From: Pseudomonas frederiksbergensis
Lineage (GTDB): Bacteria > Pseudomonadota > Gammaproteobacteria > Pseudomonadales > Pseudomonadaceae
Assembly: GCF_003732665.1 (NCBI RefSeq)
Contig: NZ_MOBP01000013.1
Coordinates: 237,593-301,592, forward strand
Length of the DNA stretch: 64,000 nt
Reading direction: 5' to 3'
Shown one piece after another: positions 40,443-50,565 of this stretch; within the stretch, counting starts at the first letter, position 1, and every line of letters begins with the position of its first letter. The notes beneath the pieces were generated by a model. The model made no database searches, had not been told where the DNA came from, and worked only from the letters and a program-made list of their open reading frames with translations. The position numbers and the translations under genes were made by a program.

Positions 40443-43400
40443 ATGAAAAAGTTTTTCAAGAAAGTCGGCGCATTCTTGCGCAAGACCTGGGTCTGGACCT
40501 TGCTGGTGGTGCTGTTCCTCGCGCTGCTGGTGTGGTTCGTCGGGCCGCTGCTGGCAGTCGATGACTACAAGTTCTGGGAAGGTTCGACCTCCCGCCTGCT
40601 GACCATCAGTGTGCTGTTCCTGATCTGGGGCCTGACCATGGTCTTCGTCAGCTGGCGCGCCGGTGTGCGCAAGAAAGCCATCGAAGACACCGAAGACGGC
40701 CAGGATCGTATCCGCCGTGAAGAGCTGATCGACGAAGAGCAGAAAGAGTTGAAGGTGCGTTTCAAGGACGCGCTGAAAACCCTCAAGACTTCGAGCCTGT
40801 ATCGCGGTCGCAGCGAGCGCTGGCGCAGTGATTTGCCCTGGTACTTGCTGATCGGTCCACAGGGCAGCGGCAAGACCAGTTTGCTGGACTTCTCGGGCCT
40901 TGAGTTCCCGATCAACAAGATCGACCGCAAACTGACCCGCGACACCCTCGGCACCCGTCACTGCGACTGGTACTTCGCCGACCACGGTGTGCTGATCGAC
41001 ACCGCTGGCCGCTACCTGACCCAGCCGGATGCCGAAGTCGATGGCAGCGCCTGGAGCACCTTGCTCGACCTGCTGCGCAAGCGCCGTCGCAACCGTCCGT
41101 TGAACGGCGTGCTGGTCACCATTCCGGTAGAAACCCTGCTGGGTGGCAGCGAGCAAGACCTCGACACCCTGGCGCGCCAGGTGCGTGCCCGCTTGCAGGA
41201 CGTGCATCAGAAACTGCACGTCGATGTGCCGATTTATCTGGTACTCAGCAAGGCTGATCGACTGCTCGGTTTCGACGAGTTCTTCGATCAACTGAGCCGT
41301 GAAGAAAGCGATCAGGTACTCGGCACCAGTTTCCGCAAAGAGCAGAGCGGCACCGACGTGGCCGTGCTGCGCGCCGAGTTCGAAGAGCTGCTGCGTCGCC
41401 TGAACAGCCAAGTGATCATGCGCATGCACCAGGAGCGTGACACCCAGCGCCGTGGCCGCATCCTCGACTTCCCGCATCAACTGGGGCAAATCGGCGAGCG
41501 CCTGTGCCTGTTCGTCGACATGGCGTTCACCGGCAACCGCTACCAGCGCGTCAGCCAGTTGCGCGGTTTCTACCTGACCAGCGCCCCGCACCTGACCCAG
41601 GAAATGGACCAGACCACCGCCGGCATCGGCGCCAATCTGGGCATGAACGCCGGCGTGCTGCCGACCCTGCGCAGCGGCCGTTCGCGTTTCATCCACCATT
41701 TGCTCAGCCGCGTGATCTTCCCGGAAGCCGATCTGGCGGGCCTGGACAAGCGCGAACGCAGCCGCATCCACTGGGGCCAACGTGCGTTGTACGTGGGTGC
41801 ACTGGCGGCATTGGCGCTGTTCGGCATCTTGTGGGCGGGCGGTTTCTCCGCCAACTATGAGCGTCTGGAAAACCTGCGTTCTTTGGCACAAAACTGGACG
41901 CAATCGCGCTCGGCGCTGAGCCCGCGCGATGACTCCATGGCTGTGCTCAAGACCCTCGACACCAGCTACGCGGCGACCCAGGTGTTCCCGAACAAGGGTG
42001 ACGTGAGTTACCACGAGCGCGGCGGTTTGTATCAGGGCGAAGAGTCCAACCCGGTGGTTAAAGCGGCCTACGAGCGTGAGCTCGAAGCGCAACTGTTGCC
42101 ACGGGTCGCGACCCTGCTGGAAGGGCAGATCCGCGCCAACATGCAGGACCGTGAGCGCTTGCTCAACAGCCTGCGTGCGTACCTGATGCTGAACATGAAG
42201 GATCGCCGCGATGCAGGCTGGCTCAAGGATTGGGTCGCCACTGACTGGTCCACGCGCTACGCCGGCAACACGGCGGTGCAGAACGGTTTGAACACGCACT
42301 TCGAGCGCTTGTTGCAGCAGCCGTTTATCTACCCGCTCAACGATCAACTGGTGGCCCAGGCGCGTCAGGTCTTGCGTAGCGAGTCCCTGGCTAACGTGGT
42401 TTACCGGATGCTGCGCGAGCAGGCCCGCAACCTGCCGGAATACCGTTTGAGCCAACACATCGGCCCCCAAGCGGCGATGTTTGTCGGCACCGACTACGTG
42501 ATCCCGGGGTTCTACACGCAACAGGGTTATCAGCAGTACTTCTCGATCCAGGGCTCGGCGCTGGTCACCGATATCCTGCGCGACAACTGGGTGCTGGGCG
42601 AAGGCTCGGGCATCAGCGGCATGGACTTGCGTCGCCTGATGGTCGAACTGGAGCAACTGTACTTCCGCGACTACGCCAACTTCTGGAGCGAAGCCGTAGG
42701 CCAGGTTGCCCTGCCGGCGATCAGCGATTTCAGCGACGGCGCCGAGCAACTGGCGGGCCTGACCTCGGCCAACTCGCCGGTGCTGCAATTGCTGGTGGAA
42801 GTGCGCGAGAACACCCGGTTCCCGGCCGAAGCCGATCCGGTTGACCAAGCAGCGGATGCTGCGGGCGCACTGGCCGATCAGAAAGGCAAGTTGGGCAAAC
42901 TCGGTAAACTCGCTTCTGCCGCTGCGGACAAAGCTTCGGACATGGCGGCGACGAAAAACCTGCCGGACACTGCGAAGAAATCCCTGCAACGTCGCTTCGA
43001 ACCGCTGCACCGTCTGCTGGATGACAACAACGGCCCGGCCGCTGATTTGACCCCTGCCTTGCAAGCGCTCAACGACCTGCAACTGCAAGTCGCCAGCCTG
43101 GCCCGCGCCAGTTCGCCGGAGCAGGCTGCGTTTGAAATGGCCAAGACCCGCATGGGCGGCCAGCGTGATGCGCTGAGCAACCTGCGCAATGCCTCCAACC
43201 GTTTGCCGCGTCCGGTCAGTGTCTGGTTCAACGTGTTGGCCGAAGACACCTGGCGTCTGGTGCTCAACGATTCCTATCAGTACCTGAACCAGCGCTACCA
43301 GAGCGAGCTGTACAGCTTCTACGGCAAGGCGATCAACAAGCGGTATCCGTTCAGCGCCCACAGCACCAGCGACGTGGCGATCAGCGACTTCCGCGAGTTC

Positions 43401-43982
43401 TTCAAGGCCCAGGGCATCAATGACCGGTTCTTCGACACCTACATGCGTCCATTCGTCAGCGGCGATCCGGGCAACTACCGCATGCGCAGCGTCGATGGTC
43501 ACAGCCTGCCGATCTCCAAGGTCTACCTCGACCAGATGGCGGCGGCGCAAACCATTCGCCAGAGCTTCTTCGCCGAAAACCCGGCCGAGCCGCAGGTGCA
43601 ATTCAAACTGGAGCCGTACACCCTCGACCCGGCCGTCAGCCGTTCCGAGTTCAAGTTTGGCGACAAGACCATCGAATACCGTCACGGTCCGATCGTGCCG
43701 GTGTCGTTCAAATGGCCGACCGACGCTGAAGATGGTCGCACCAGCCTGGTCCTCGACAAAATGGTCGGTCGCCCGATCGGTATCGAGAAGAACACCGGCC
43801 CATGGTCGCTGTTCCGTCTGTTCGACCTGATGCAGACCGAGTACCTGAACGGTCGTGACGTGCTGGTGCTGAAAGCGGACGTGGGTGGCCTGCGCGCCAA
43901 CTACCTGCTGTCGAGCCAGCGCACGCCGAACCCGTTCGACATGGGCGTGCTGCGCACCTTCCGTATGCCGGTGCAGCTCTGA
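40443..43982 (+). CDS. tssM: Type VI membrane protein TssM (IcmF)
   Basis: A 1179-residue inner-membrane protein, the main span between membranes. Two N-terminal helices (about 14-37 and 48-67) flank a short periplasmic loop, then a cytoplasmic GTPase-like domain with Walker A GPQGSGKT (about 138-146), a third helix near 448-468 (YVGALAALALFGILWAGG), and a long periplasmic region ending in the beta domain that binds TssJ. The Walker motif is intact, so nucleotide binding is possible. The ATG at 40443 follows AGGGA; a GTG directly before it is in frame. The stop overlaps the next start (TGATG). Confidence 0.96.
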   Translation: MKKFFKKVGAFLRKTWVWTLLVVLFLALLVWFVGPLLAVDDYKFWEGSTSRLLTISVLFLIWGLTMVFVSWRAGVRKKAIEDTEDGQDRIRREELIDEEQKELKVRFKDALKTLKTSSLYRGRSERWRSDLPWYLLIGPQGSGKTSLLDFSGLEFPINKIDRKLTRDTLGTRHCDWYFADHGVLIDTAGRYLTQPDAEVDGSAWSTLLDLLRKRRRNRPLNGVLVTIPVETLLGGSEQDLDTLARQVRARLQDVHQKLHVDVPIYLVLSKADRLLGFDEFFDQLSREESDQVLGTSFRKEQSGTDVAVLRAEFEELLRRLNSQVIMRMHQERDTQRRGRILDFPHQLGQIGERLCLFVDMAFTGNRYQRVSQLRGFYLTSAPHLTQEMDQTTAGIGANLGMNAGVLPTLRSGRSRFIHHLLSRVIFPEADLAGLDKRERSRIHWGQRALYVGALAALALFGILWAGGFSANYERLENLRSLAQNWTQSRSALSPRDDSMAVLKTLDTSYAATQVFPNKGDVSYHERGGLYQGEESNPVVKAAYERELEAQLLPRVATLLEGQIRANMQDRERLLNSLRAYLMLNMKDRRDAGWLKDWVATDWSTRYAGNTAVQNGLNTHFERLLQQPFIYPLNDQLVAQARQVLRSESLANVVYRMLREQARNLPEYRLSQHIGPQAAMFVGTDYVIPGFYTQQGYQQYFSIQGSALVTDILRDNWVLGEGSGISGMDLRRLMVELEQLYFRDYANFWSEAVGQVALPAISDFSDGAEQLAGLTSANSPVLQLLVEVRENTRFPAEADPVDQAADAAGALADQKGKLGKLGKLASAAADKASDMAATKNLPDTAKKSLQRRFEPLHRLLDDNNGPAADLTPALQALNDLQLQVASLARASSPEQAAFEMAKTRMGGQRDALSNLRNASNRLPRPVSVWFNVLAEDTWRLVLNDSYQYLNQRYQSELYSFYGKAINKRYPFSAHSTSDVAISDFREFFKAQGINDRFFDTYMRPFVSGDPGNYRMRSVDGHSLPISKVYLDQMAAAQTIRQSFFAENPAEPQVQFKLEPYTLDPAVSRSEFKFGDKTIEYRHGPIVPVSFKWPTDAEDGRTSLVLDKMVGRPIGIEKNTGPWSLFRLFDLMQTEYLNGRDVLVLKADVGGLRANYLLSSQRTPNPFDMGVLRTFRMPVQL

Positions 43983-44710
43983 TGCTGGTTGCCACTCCCT
44001 GGCGCAGCGCTGCGCGTACCGATCCGGGCAAGGTTCGGGCGCGCAACGAGGATGCTTTTCTCGACTGTCCGCAGCAGGGGCTGTGGGTGGTCGCGGACGG
44101 CATGGGCGGTCATCAGGGTGGCGACATTGCCAGCCAGTTGATCGTCGCCAGCCTGGCGGAATTGCCGGTGCAAGACGACTTCGACGAACGACTCAAAGGC
44201 ATTCGCCAGTGCTTGCACTGGATCAATCGCCGCTTGGGCCAGGAGTTGACCGTCACCGCCGGGCGCCACGACAGCATCATGGGCAGCACCGTGGTGGCGC
44301 TGCTGGTAGAAGGCAGTCGCGCGGCCTGCATCTGGGCCGGCGACAGCCGTTGCTACCTGTGGCGTGGGCAACGGTTGTATCAGCTGTCCAAGGACCATTC
44401 GCTGCAACAGCAACTGATCGACGAGCAAAACATGAGCATCGAAGACGCCCGCGCCCATCCCTCGGCCCATGCCCTGACCCGTGCGGTCGGGGCGGCGGAT
44501 GTGCTGACCCTGGACGTGCTCGAACTCGAGGTTTACCCCGGCGATACGTTCCTGTTGTGCAGTGACGGTTTGTACCAAGGGCTGAGCAGCGATGCCTTGG
44601 GCAATGCCCTGAGCCTGACCGCGCCGCATGTTGCGCTGGAGCGTCTGTTCGACGGCGCCTTGCGTGGCTCGGCGCGGGACAACCTAACTGCCGTGGTGAT
44701 CCGCCAATGA
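43982..44710 (+). CDS. PP2C-family Ser/Thr protein phosphatase of the T6SS (Stp/PppA)
   Basis: A 242-residue PP2C phosphatase. Metal-binding motifs are visible in RTDPGKVRARNEDAFLD and VVADGMGGHQGGD, and later GDSRCYLW, and the C-terminal ARDNLTAVVI. It removes phosphate from Fha and thereby lowers T6SS activity, opposing the kinase encoded next. The start overlaps the tssM stop, and its stop overlaps the kinase start (ATGA). The position matches stp1 of H2-T6SS loci. Confidence 0.92.
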   Translation: MLVATPWRSAARTDPGKVRARNEDAFLDCPQQGLWVVADGMGGHQGGDIASQLIVASLAELPVQDDFDERLKGIRQCLHWINRRLGQELTVTAGRHDSIMGSTVVALLVEGSRAACIWAGDSRCYLWRGQRLYQLSKDHSLQQQLIDEQNMSIEDARAHPSAHALTRAVGAADVLTLDVLELEVYPGDTFLLCSDGLYQGLSSDALGNALSLTAPHVALERLFDGALRGSARDNLTAVVIRQ

Positions 44711-45708
44711 CTGAACTCATGCGACCGCTCGACGACCTGTTGGTGAGCGAAGAGCAGGACAACAACCTGACCTACTTTGCGTTCGCCAAACCGCATCAGG
44801 CAGCACCCGCGCCGGCGCCGACCCGGGCCAGTGTCGGTGAGTTGCCGGATGTGCTGGCAGGCCGTTACCGCATCGAGCGTCTGCTCGGTGCCGGTGGCAT
44901 GGGCGCGGTTTACCGCGCTCGGGACTTGCTGAACGAACAGTTCGGCGATCCCGACCCTTATATCGCGCTGAAAATCCTCAGCGAAGAATTTGCCGAATCG
45001 CCGGACGCCAGTGCCTTGCTCTACAGCGAGTTCGCCCTGACCCGACGCCTGCGCCACGACAACGTGCTGCGCTTCCACACCTTTGAAGTCGACACCGACT
45101 GCCAGCGTGCCTTCATCACCATGGAACTCATGCGTGGGCTGACCCTGGACAAATTACTCTGCGAGCGGCCCCTGGGCCTGCCGTGGAAAGAACTGCGCGA
45201 CATCGCGCTGCCGCTGCTCGACGCGCTGGCCTACGCCCACGCTCGCGGCGTGCTGCACGGTGACTTGAAGCCGAGCAACGTGATGCTCAGCGAAGAAGGC
45301 GTGCGCCTGTTCGACTTCGGCCTCGGCCAGGCCGAAGAGGGCATCCTGCCGGGCCTGCCACACCTGAGCCGCAGCCGCTTCAATGCCTGGACCCCAGGCT
45401 ACGCCGCCCCGGAACTGCTCGAAGGCCAGCCGCTGACCGCCCGCGCTGACGTCTACGGCGTGGCCTGCGTGCTCTACGAACTGGCGGGCGGCAAACACCC
45501 GTTCCGCCGCTTGCCCTCGACCCAGGCCCGCGATGAACGCCTGGAGCGCGAGCTGCACGCACCCCGCAACCTACCGAAACACTGCTGGCCAGCCCTGCGC
45601 AAAGCGCTGACCTTCAACCCGGCTAAACGCACCATCACGGCCGCCCAATTACTCAGCGCCATGGGCGCCACCTCGTCTTTGCTGCAACGCCTGCGACTGC
45701 GGGCGTAA
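44707..45708 (+). CDS. Ser/Thr protein kinase of the T6SS (Stk/PpkA-type, soluble)
   Basis: A 333-residue eukaryotic-like kinase. The glycine loop GAGGMGAVYRA, the lysine in YIALKILSEE, the catalytic loop HGDLKPSNVML (Asp about 186; HGD in place of HRD) and the Mg-binding FDFGLGQ are present. Unlike PpkA of the H1 system there is no membrane segment or periplasmic sensor domain, so it resembles Stk1 of H2-type loci. It phosphorylates targets such as Fha to promote secretion. It ends the core operon; vgrG follows 28 bp later. Confidence 0.92.
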   Translation: MTELMRPLDDLLVSEEQDNNLTYFAFAKPHQAAPAPAPTRASVGELPDVLAGRYRIERLLGAGGMGAVYRARDLLNEQFGDPDPYIALKILSEEFAESPDASALLYSEFALTRRLRHDNVLRFHTFEVDTDCQRAFITMELMRGLTLDKLLCERPLGLPWKELRDIALPLLDALAYAHARGVLHGDLKPSNVMLSEEGVRLFDFGLGQAEEGILPGLPHLSRSRFNAWTPGYAAPELLEGQPLTARADVYGVACVLYELAGGKHPFRRLPSTQARDERLERELHAPRNLPKHCWPALRKALTFNPAKRTITAAQLLSAMGATSSLLQRLRLRA

Positions 45709-45736
45709 CGGATGACAACCGAACAGGGAGCAAACA

Positions 45737-47779
45737 ATGTTCAACCCCGCTAACGAAACGCACTTCAGCCTCACGGTTGAAGATTACGTGGGCGACCTGC
45801 AAGTGCTGTCGTTCACCGGCACCGAAGGCATCAGCCAGCCGTATCGCTTCGACATTGAGCTGGTCAGCGAAAACCCCGACCTGGACCTGGAAAAACTCCT
45901 GCACAAACAGGCGTTCCTGGCGTTAGACCCGCAAGGCTCTGGCATCCACGGCCAGATCTACCGCGTGGCCCAGGGCGATGCCGGCAAACGCCTGACCCGC
46001 TACAAAATCTCCCTGGTGCCGCAACTGCAATACCTGCACCACCGCACCAACCAACGCATCTACCAACAGATGTCGGCGCCGAAAATCATCGCGCTGATCC
46101 TCGACGAGCACGGCATCAAGGGCAACGCCTACAGCTTCCAGCTCAGCGAAACCTGCCCGGACCGCGACTACTGCGTGCAGTACGACGAAACCGACCTGCA
46201 CTTCGTCCAGCGCCTGTGCGAAGAAGAAGGCATCCACTACCACTTCCAGCACAGCGAAAAAGCTCATCTGTTGGTGTTCGGCGACGACCAAACGGTGTTC
46301 CCGAAACTCGGCCAACCCACCGCGTATGTGCAGGGCAGCGGCATGGTCGCGGACGAACCGGTGATCAAAGGCTTCAAACTGCGCCTGGAAACCCGCACCG
46401 GCCGCGTCACCCGTCGCGACTACGACTTCGAAAAGCCACGCCTGCAACTCGAAGCGGCGTACAAACCCGACGGCGAAAGCACCGAGCCGGACCTCGAAGA
46501 CTACGACTACCCCGGCCGTTTCATCGACCGCGCCCGGGGCAAATTCCTCAGCCAACGCGCTCTGGAACGCCACCGCGCCGACTACCAGCAAGCGGAAGGC
46601 TGGGGCGACCAGACGCGTTTGGTGAGTGGCCATTTCCTGGAAATCTCCGACCACCCACGCACCGAGTGGAACGACCTCTGGCTGCTGACCGAAATCGTCC
46701 ACGAAGGCAAACAGCCGCAAGTGCTGGAAGAATCGGTGCCCAGCGACACCACCGACAAAAAAGACGACTTCCACCAGGGCTACCGCAACCGCTTCCTGGC
46801 CACGCCATGGAACGTGTTCTACCGCCCGGCCCTGGAACACCCCAAACCCCGCGTCCTCGGCAGCCAAACCGCCATGGTCACCGGCCCCAAAGACGAAGAA
46901 ATCCACTGCGACCAATACGGCCGCATCAAAGTCCAATTCCACTGGGACCGCGAAGGCCTGGCCGACGACAAAACCAGTTGCTGGATGCGCGTCTCGTCGA
47001 GCTGGGCCGGCGACCGCTACGGCGCCATCGCCATCCCACGCATCGGCATGGAAGTCCTCGTCACCTTCCTCGAAGGCGACCCCGATCAGCCGCTGGTAAC
47101 CGGTTGCCTGTACCACAAGGAAAACCAGGTCCCCTACGAACTGCCGGCCAACAAAACCCGCACCGTATTCAAAACCCTCAGCTCACCGGGGGGCGGCGGG
47201 TTCAATGAACTGCGGATTGAAGACAAAAAAGGCGCGGAACAAATCTTCATCCACGCCCAGCGGGATTGGGATGAAAACATTGAGCACGACCAGAAGATCC
47301 GCGTCGGCAATGAGCGGCATGACACGGTGGAGAAAAACACCTACACCGAGTTGAAGGCGGAAGAACATCGCACGACGATTGCCGATCGCAAGAGTGAAGT
47401 GCGGATGGACGACCACCTGACGATTGGGCAGAACCAGCATGTGAAGTTGGGGACTGCGCAGTTGACCAGTGCGGGGCAGGAGATTCATCTGAAGGCTGGG
47501 GACAAGATTGTTATTGAGGCTGGGATGGAACTCACCGTTAAGGCGGGTGGGAGTTTTATCAAGCTGGATGCGGGTGGGATTACCGTTGTTGGGCCGGTGA
47601 TCAAGATTAATGCGGGTGGGTCGGCGGGGAGTGGGACGGGGATCGGGATTAAACCGCCGGTGCTGCCGGGGGCTGCGGATCAGGATAAGGCGGGGAGTTT
47701 GATGGATCAGGCGTTGATGAATGCGCCGGAAGAACAGGTCAAACGCAAACCGCAACGAATGCTCAATTTTTCCGGCTAA
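45737..47779 (+). CDS. vgrG: Type VI spike protein VgrG (TssI)
   Basis: A 680-residue spike trimer subunit. The gp27-like part covers about residues 1-380 (FSLTVEDYVGDLQVLSFTG; ETDLHFVQRLCEEEGIHYHFQH), then a gp5-like OB fold (GPKDEEIHCDQYGRIKVQFHWDR) and the beta-helix needle made of repeated short units to about residue 600. A C-terminal tail of about 60 residues (ending QRMLNFSG) has no catalytic domain, so cargo is probably carried by a separate effector, most simply the next gene. Codon use shifts from C-ending to G/T-ending with many GGG codons from about 47200-47430 onward, a sign of a mosaic 3' end. Confidence 0.95.
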   Translation: MFNPANETHFSLTVEDYVGDLQVLSFTGTEGISQPYRFDIELVSENPDLDLEKLLHKQAFLALDPQGSGIHGQIYRVAQGDAGKRLTRYKISLVPQLQYLHHRTNQRIYQQMSAPKIIALILDEHGIKGNAYSFQLSETCPDRDYCVQYDETDLHFVQRLCEEEGIHYHFQHSEKAHLLVFGDDQTVFPKLGQPTAYVQGSGMVADEPVIKGFKLRLETRTGRVTRRDYDFEKPRLQLEAAYKPDGESTEPDLEDYDYPGRFIDRARGKFLSQRALERHRADYQQAEGWGDQTRLVSGHFLEISDHPRTEWNDLWLLTEIVHEGKQPQVLEESVPSDTTDKKDDFHQGYRNRFLATPWNVFYRPALEHPKPRVLGSQTAMVTGPKDEEIHCDQYGRIKVQFHWDREGLADDKTSCWMRVSSSWAGDRYGAIAIPRIGMEVLVTFLEGDPDQPLVTGCLYHKENQVPYELPANKTRTVFKTLSSPGGGGFNELRIEDKKGAEQIFIHAQRDWDENIEHDQKIRVGNERHDTVEKNTYTELKAEEHRTTIADRKSEVRMDDHLTIGQNQHVKLGTAQLTSAGQEIHLKAGDKIVIEAGMELTVKAGGSFIKLDAGGITVVGPVIKINAGGSAGSGTGIGIKPPVLPGAADQDKAGSLMDQALMNAPEEQVKRKPQRMLNFSG

Positions 47780-47832
47780 CAGACACCAACGGCGCTACAC
47801 GCCTCCAGGGATCAGGATTCAGGTAATTAGTA

Positions 47833-50565
47833 ATGACTGAGACAACAACAAGCAAAGTAGAGAAATGGTCGTATCCGCTGAAAATAGGAACTGCCGAAGC
47901 GACCGATCCGCAGCAGTTTTATAAGGCATTGGCGAAGGCTAAGGATGGTTACTACCCATTAGGTGCTAATGGTCTTTGGCATGGCGGCATTCACTTTGAC
48001 GAAGACACCGGTTTGGCGAAGGATCTGACGGAGGTCAGATGCATTGCTGATGGTGAGGTTGTGGCTTATCGGATTGATGAGGCCTATCCCAAATCAGATT
48101 TCGGCTCGGCACAGTCCGTTTATTCGACTGGGTTTGTTTTGGTTAAGCACCGACTTGAAGTCCCCGCACCTCCTGCGCCGTCCCCTGCGCAGGGTGCAGC
48201 GCCAAGCGCTCCTCCAGCAGCGGGACCGAGCCTGACTTTTTATAGCTTGTACATGCACTTGCTGGATTGGGATAACTACAAGAAAAATCCGACCTTGACG
48301 CCTCCTGGGTTCTGGGGGAAAGGCCTTTATAAGGTTAAGGCGAGTGCACCAGATAAAGCGTTAGGCATCCGGGTTCGAAGCGGCAATTCTGGACAGCATC
48401 CAGTTTTGGCGGTTCTGCCACGAGGGACAAACGTGGTGATTCAACCTGGGGCCACGAATGAAAATTGGGTCAAAATTGTCAGCATCACTCCAGAAGTCGC
48501 TGGACTAGCGGCTGATACGGGCTGGGTGTTCAAGGGAGAACTCAAAGACTTGGGAGAGGGGAAATACCTCGTAGGCAATGAGGCAAAAGACTCAATGCCG
48601 GGTGGCGCGCAGCACGGCGCAAACGTACGTGACGCCCATACAGCCGGGCTGCCTCTTAGCCATCTACCACCGGGTACGCAAATAAGGCTCGGTGATGATG
48701 CAACGCCGAACAATTTTAAGAAGTTAGTAGAGATCATAAGTGGTTCATCGAACCCTGCTCTGACGCCAGGTACAGATGGAAAACTGCCTGGTTTCGTTTG
48801 GTCGGACTCGCTTGAGCCTATGAGTGAACCGCATAGTCCAATGGGCAGCGTCATTTCCTTGAGTCCGTCCTTCAAGATCAAGGCTGGTCAAGTCCTGGGG
48901 CATATAGGGAAGTACCAGAATCATTCGGATGCGGCCCCGAAAAATTTGCTGCATTTAGAAGTCTTTTGCTGTGAGGATATTCATACCTTCGTTACCCAAA
49001 GCCAAAGCAAAGCTGGAGCCTTGCCAGCGGATCAGAAAAATCTGATGAAGGTTTATAAGGGCACGAAACTTATTACCCACCGCGCTGACATCACCAGCAG
49101 CAACCCGCCCAAAGTTAATGATGAAGGGATACTGATCGGTTACGACTTGGTTATCCCTGCCAGCGTGCTGGAGGCACTACCAGCCGAAAAGAAAATCAAG
49201 GAAGGGACTGTCCAATGGTGGCGCCTCGAAGGTCTACTGGGCGACGGCCAAGGCAATCCCATCAGCGGATGGTTGCGAGAACAAGACCTGATGACCACGC
49301 GCCACAATTCGTGGGAGTGGGAGGGATTCGAATTTATCGAAGAAACCGCCAGTAACACCGAACATCTAGCTGCCAATCTGCATGATCTCAACCTACTCAC
49401 CGACGACGAAAAGGCCACGTTTGTGCCCAAGGCCAGCACTTCAACTAACGGGCCAGTGAAAGAGCGGTTGTACAACATCATCGATACCGACAAGAACGAC
49501 AAACTCACTCTGACAGAAATCCGCGCGGCGCTGGCTAAACCTTGGTTCGCGCAGTCCATTTCCCTGCTGGCAACCAAGTATGAGAGTGAATGGCTCTATA
49601 AGGCCGAGAAGTGGGATGCATTGGACGAGTTGATGGGGCATACGGCCGCGCACCCCAACTTAAATTGGGTAGCTGAGAAGAAGCGGATCGAGAAATTGGG
49701 TTGGTGGAGCGATGTGGCTGGGAAAGAGGGGCTTAGTGCGGACGGAAAGATATGGCATATTCACAGCATAGGGTTGATAGGGAACTTCGCATCAGCGTCG
49801 TCACAGTTGATATCAAAAAATCAAATGGAAAGAATGTTTCCTAGCTCTTCTGATAGCAAGCGTGAAGAAGTCAGAGAGCTATTTAATAAGTATGCAGGTC
49901 GTTTTGAAATTAATACGCCTGCAAGGATTTCTCAGTTTTTTGCACAAGTTAAGACTGAGGTCGGTGCTGCTTTAGTGGGTAAGTCGGAAAGCCTTTTTTA
50001 TGCCATACCTGTTCTGAAAAGCCTGTTCAAAAGGTATTTTGACACCTATCCCGCAGAAGCGGACCAGTTAGGTTATAAGCGGATTGAAATGGCTCAGTAT
50101 AATGCTCTTAGTCCCGCCGCCAAAAGTGGTTATACAATATTTAAAGGACGGGCGTACTCTCAGTTCCCTCAACCGGACGAAATTGCTAAACGTGTTTACT
50201 GCTGTTGTTCGGAGGCTGGGACCTTTGTTCTGACTCCCGGGGGGTGTTCAGAAGGGCTAAGCTATAAAGGAAAAGGATTCATTCAGCTTACATGGAAGGC
50301 GAACTACAAAGCAGTGGAAGATGTTCTAAAGGCAAAGTTGCCAGAGGAGACAATTGACATCGTAGCTAATCCTGATCGGTTGCTAGAGACAAAAATGGGT
50401 TTATTGTCCGCAATGGGTTTTTGGGAGTGGCAGAAACTCAATAATAAAGTCGCCCCTAACGTGGTGAGTACGGACAATATTACCAAGGTTGTAAATTTGA
50501 ATACCGAAAGCTACGAAGAACGTCGTACGCACTTTACAGAAATTTATCAGGTGTTTTCACAATGA
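47833..50565 (+). CDS. Modular T6SS effector: M23-like, SH3, EF-hand and GH19/lysozyme-like domains
   Basis: A 910-residue protein directly after vgrG. Residues about 40-145 and 335-385 look like two halves of an M23 fold: HGGIHF (50-55), YMHL (His142), KAGQVLGHIGKY (350-360) and HLEVF (374-378). Between them lie SH3-like segments (about 165-300), with another at 405-480. An EF-hand loop (DTDKNDKLTLTE, 551-562) follows. The last part, about 660-905, resembles GH19 chitinase/lysozyme effectors: ISQFFAQVKTEVG with Glu709 as candidate acid, and YKGKGFIQLTWKANY (811-825). The usual M23 ligands Asp and second His are replaced by His54 and Glu376, so that domain may only bind. It probably attacks peptidoglycan. 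GC falls in the 3' half. Its stop overlaps the next start. Confidence 0.8.
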   Translation: MTETTTSKVEKWSYPLKIGTAEATDPQQFYKALAKAKDGYYPLGANGLWHGGIHFDEDTGLAKDLTEVRCIADGEVVAYRIDEAYPKSDFGSAQSVYSTGFVLVKHRLEVPAPPAPSPAQGAAPSAPPAAGPSLTFYSLYMHLLDWDNYKKNPTLTPPGFWGKGLYKVKASAPDKALGIRVRSGNSGQHPVLAVLPRGTNVVIQPGATNENWVKIVSITPEVAGLAADTGWVFKGELKDLGEGKYLVGNEAKDSMPGGAQHGANVRDAHTAGLPLSHLPPGTQIRLGDDATPNNFKKLVEIISGSSNPALTPGTDGKLPGFVWSDSLEPMSEPHSPMGSVISLSPSFKIKAGQVLGHIGKYQNHSDAAPKNLLHLEVFCCEDIHTFVTQSQSKAGALPADQKNLMKVYKGTKLITHRADITSSNPPKVNDEGILIGYDLVIPASVLEALPAEKKIKEGTVQWWRLEGLLGDGQGNPISGWLREQDLMTTRHNSWEWEGFEFIEETASNTEHLAANLHDLNLLTDDEKATFVPKASTSTNGPVKERLYNIIDTDKNDKLTLTEIRAALAKPWFAQSISLLATKYESEWLYKAEKWDALDELMGHTAAHPNLNWVAEKKRIEKLGWWSDVAGKEGLSADGKIWHIHSIGLIGNFASASSQLISKNQMERMFPSSSDSKREEVRELFNKYAGRFEINTPARISQFFAQVKTEVGAALVGKSESLFYAIPVLKSLFKRYFDTYPAEADQLGYKRIEMAQYNALSPAAKSGYTIFKGRAYSQFPQPDEIAKRVYCCCSEAGTFVLTPGGCSEGLSYKGKGFIQLTWKANYKAVEDVLKAKLPEETIDIVANPDRLLETKMGLLSAMGFWEWQKLNNKVAPNVVSTDNITKVVNLNTESYEERRTHFTEIYQVFSQ

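Noticed and set aside
40302..43685. Minus-strand open frame of 1127 codons opposite tssM
   Set aside because: A shadow of the tssM reading frame; low-complexity composition and no recognisable motif or ribosome-binding site.
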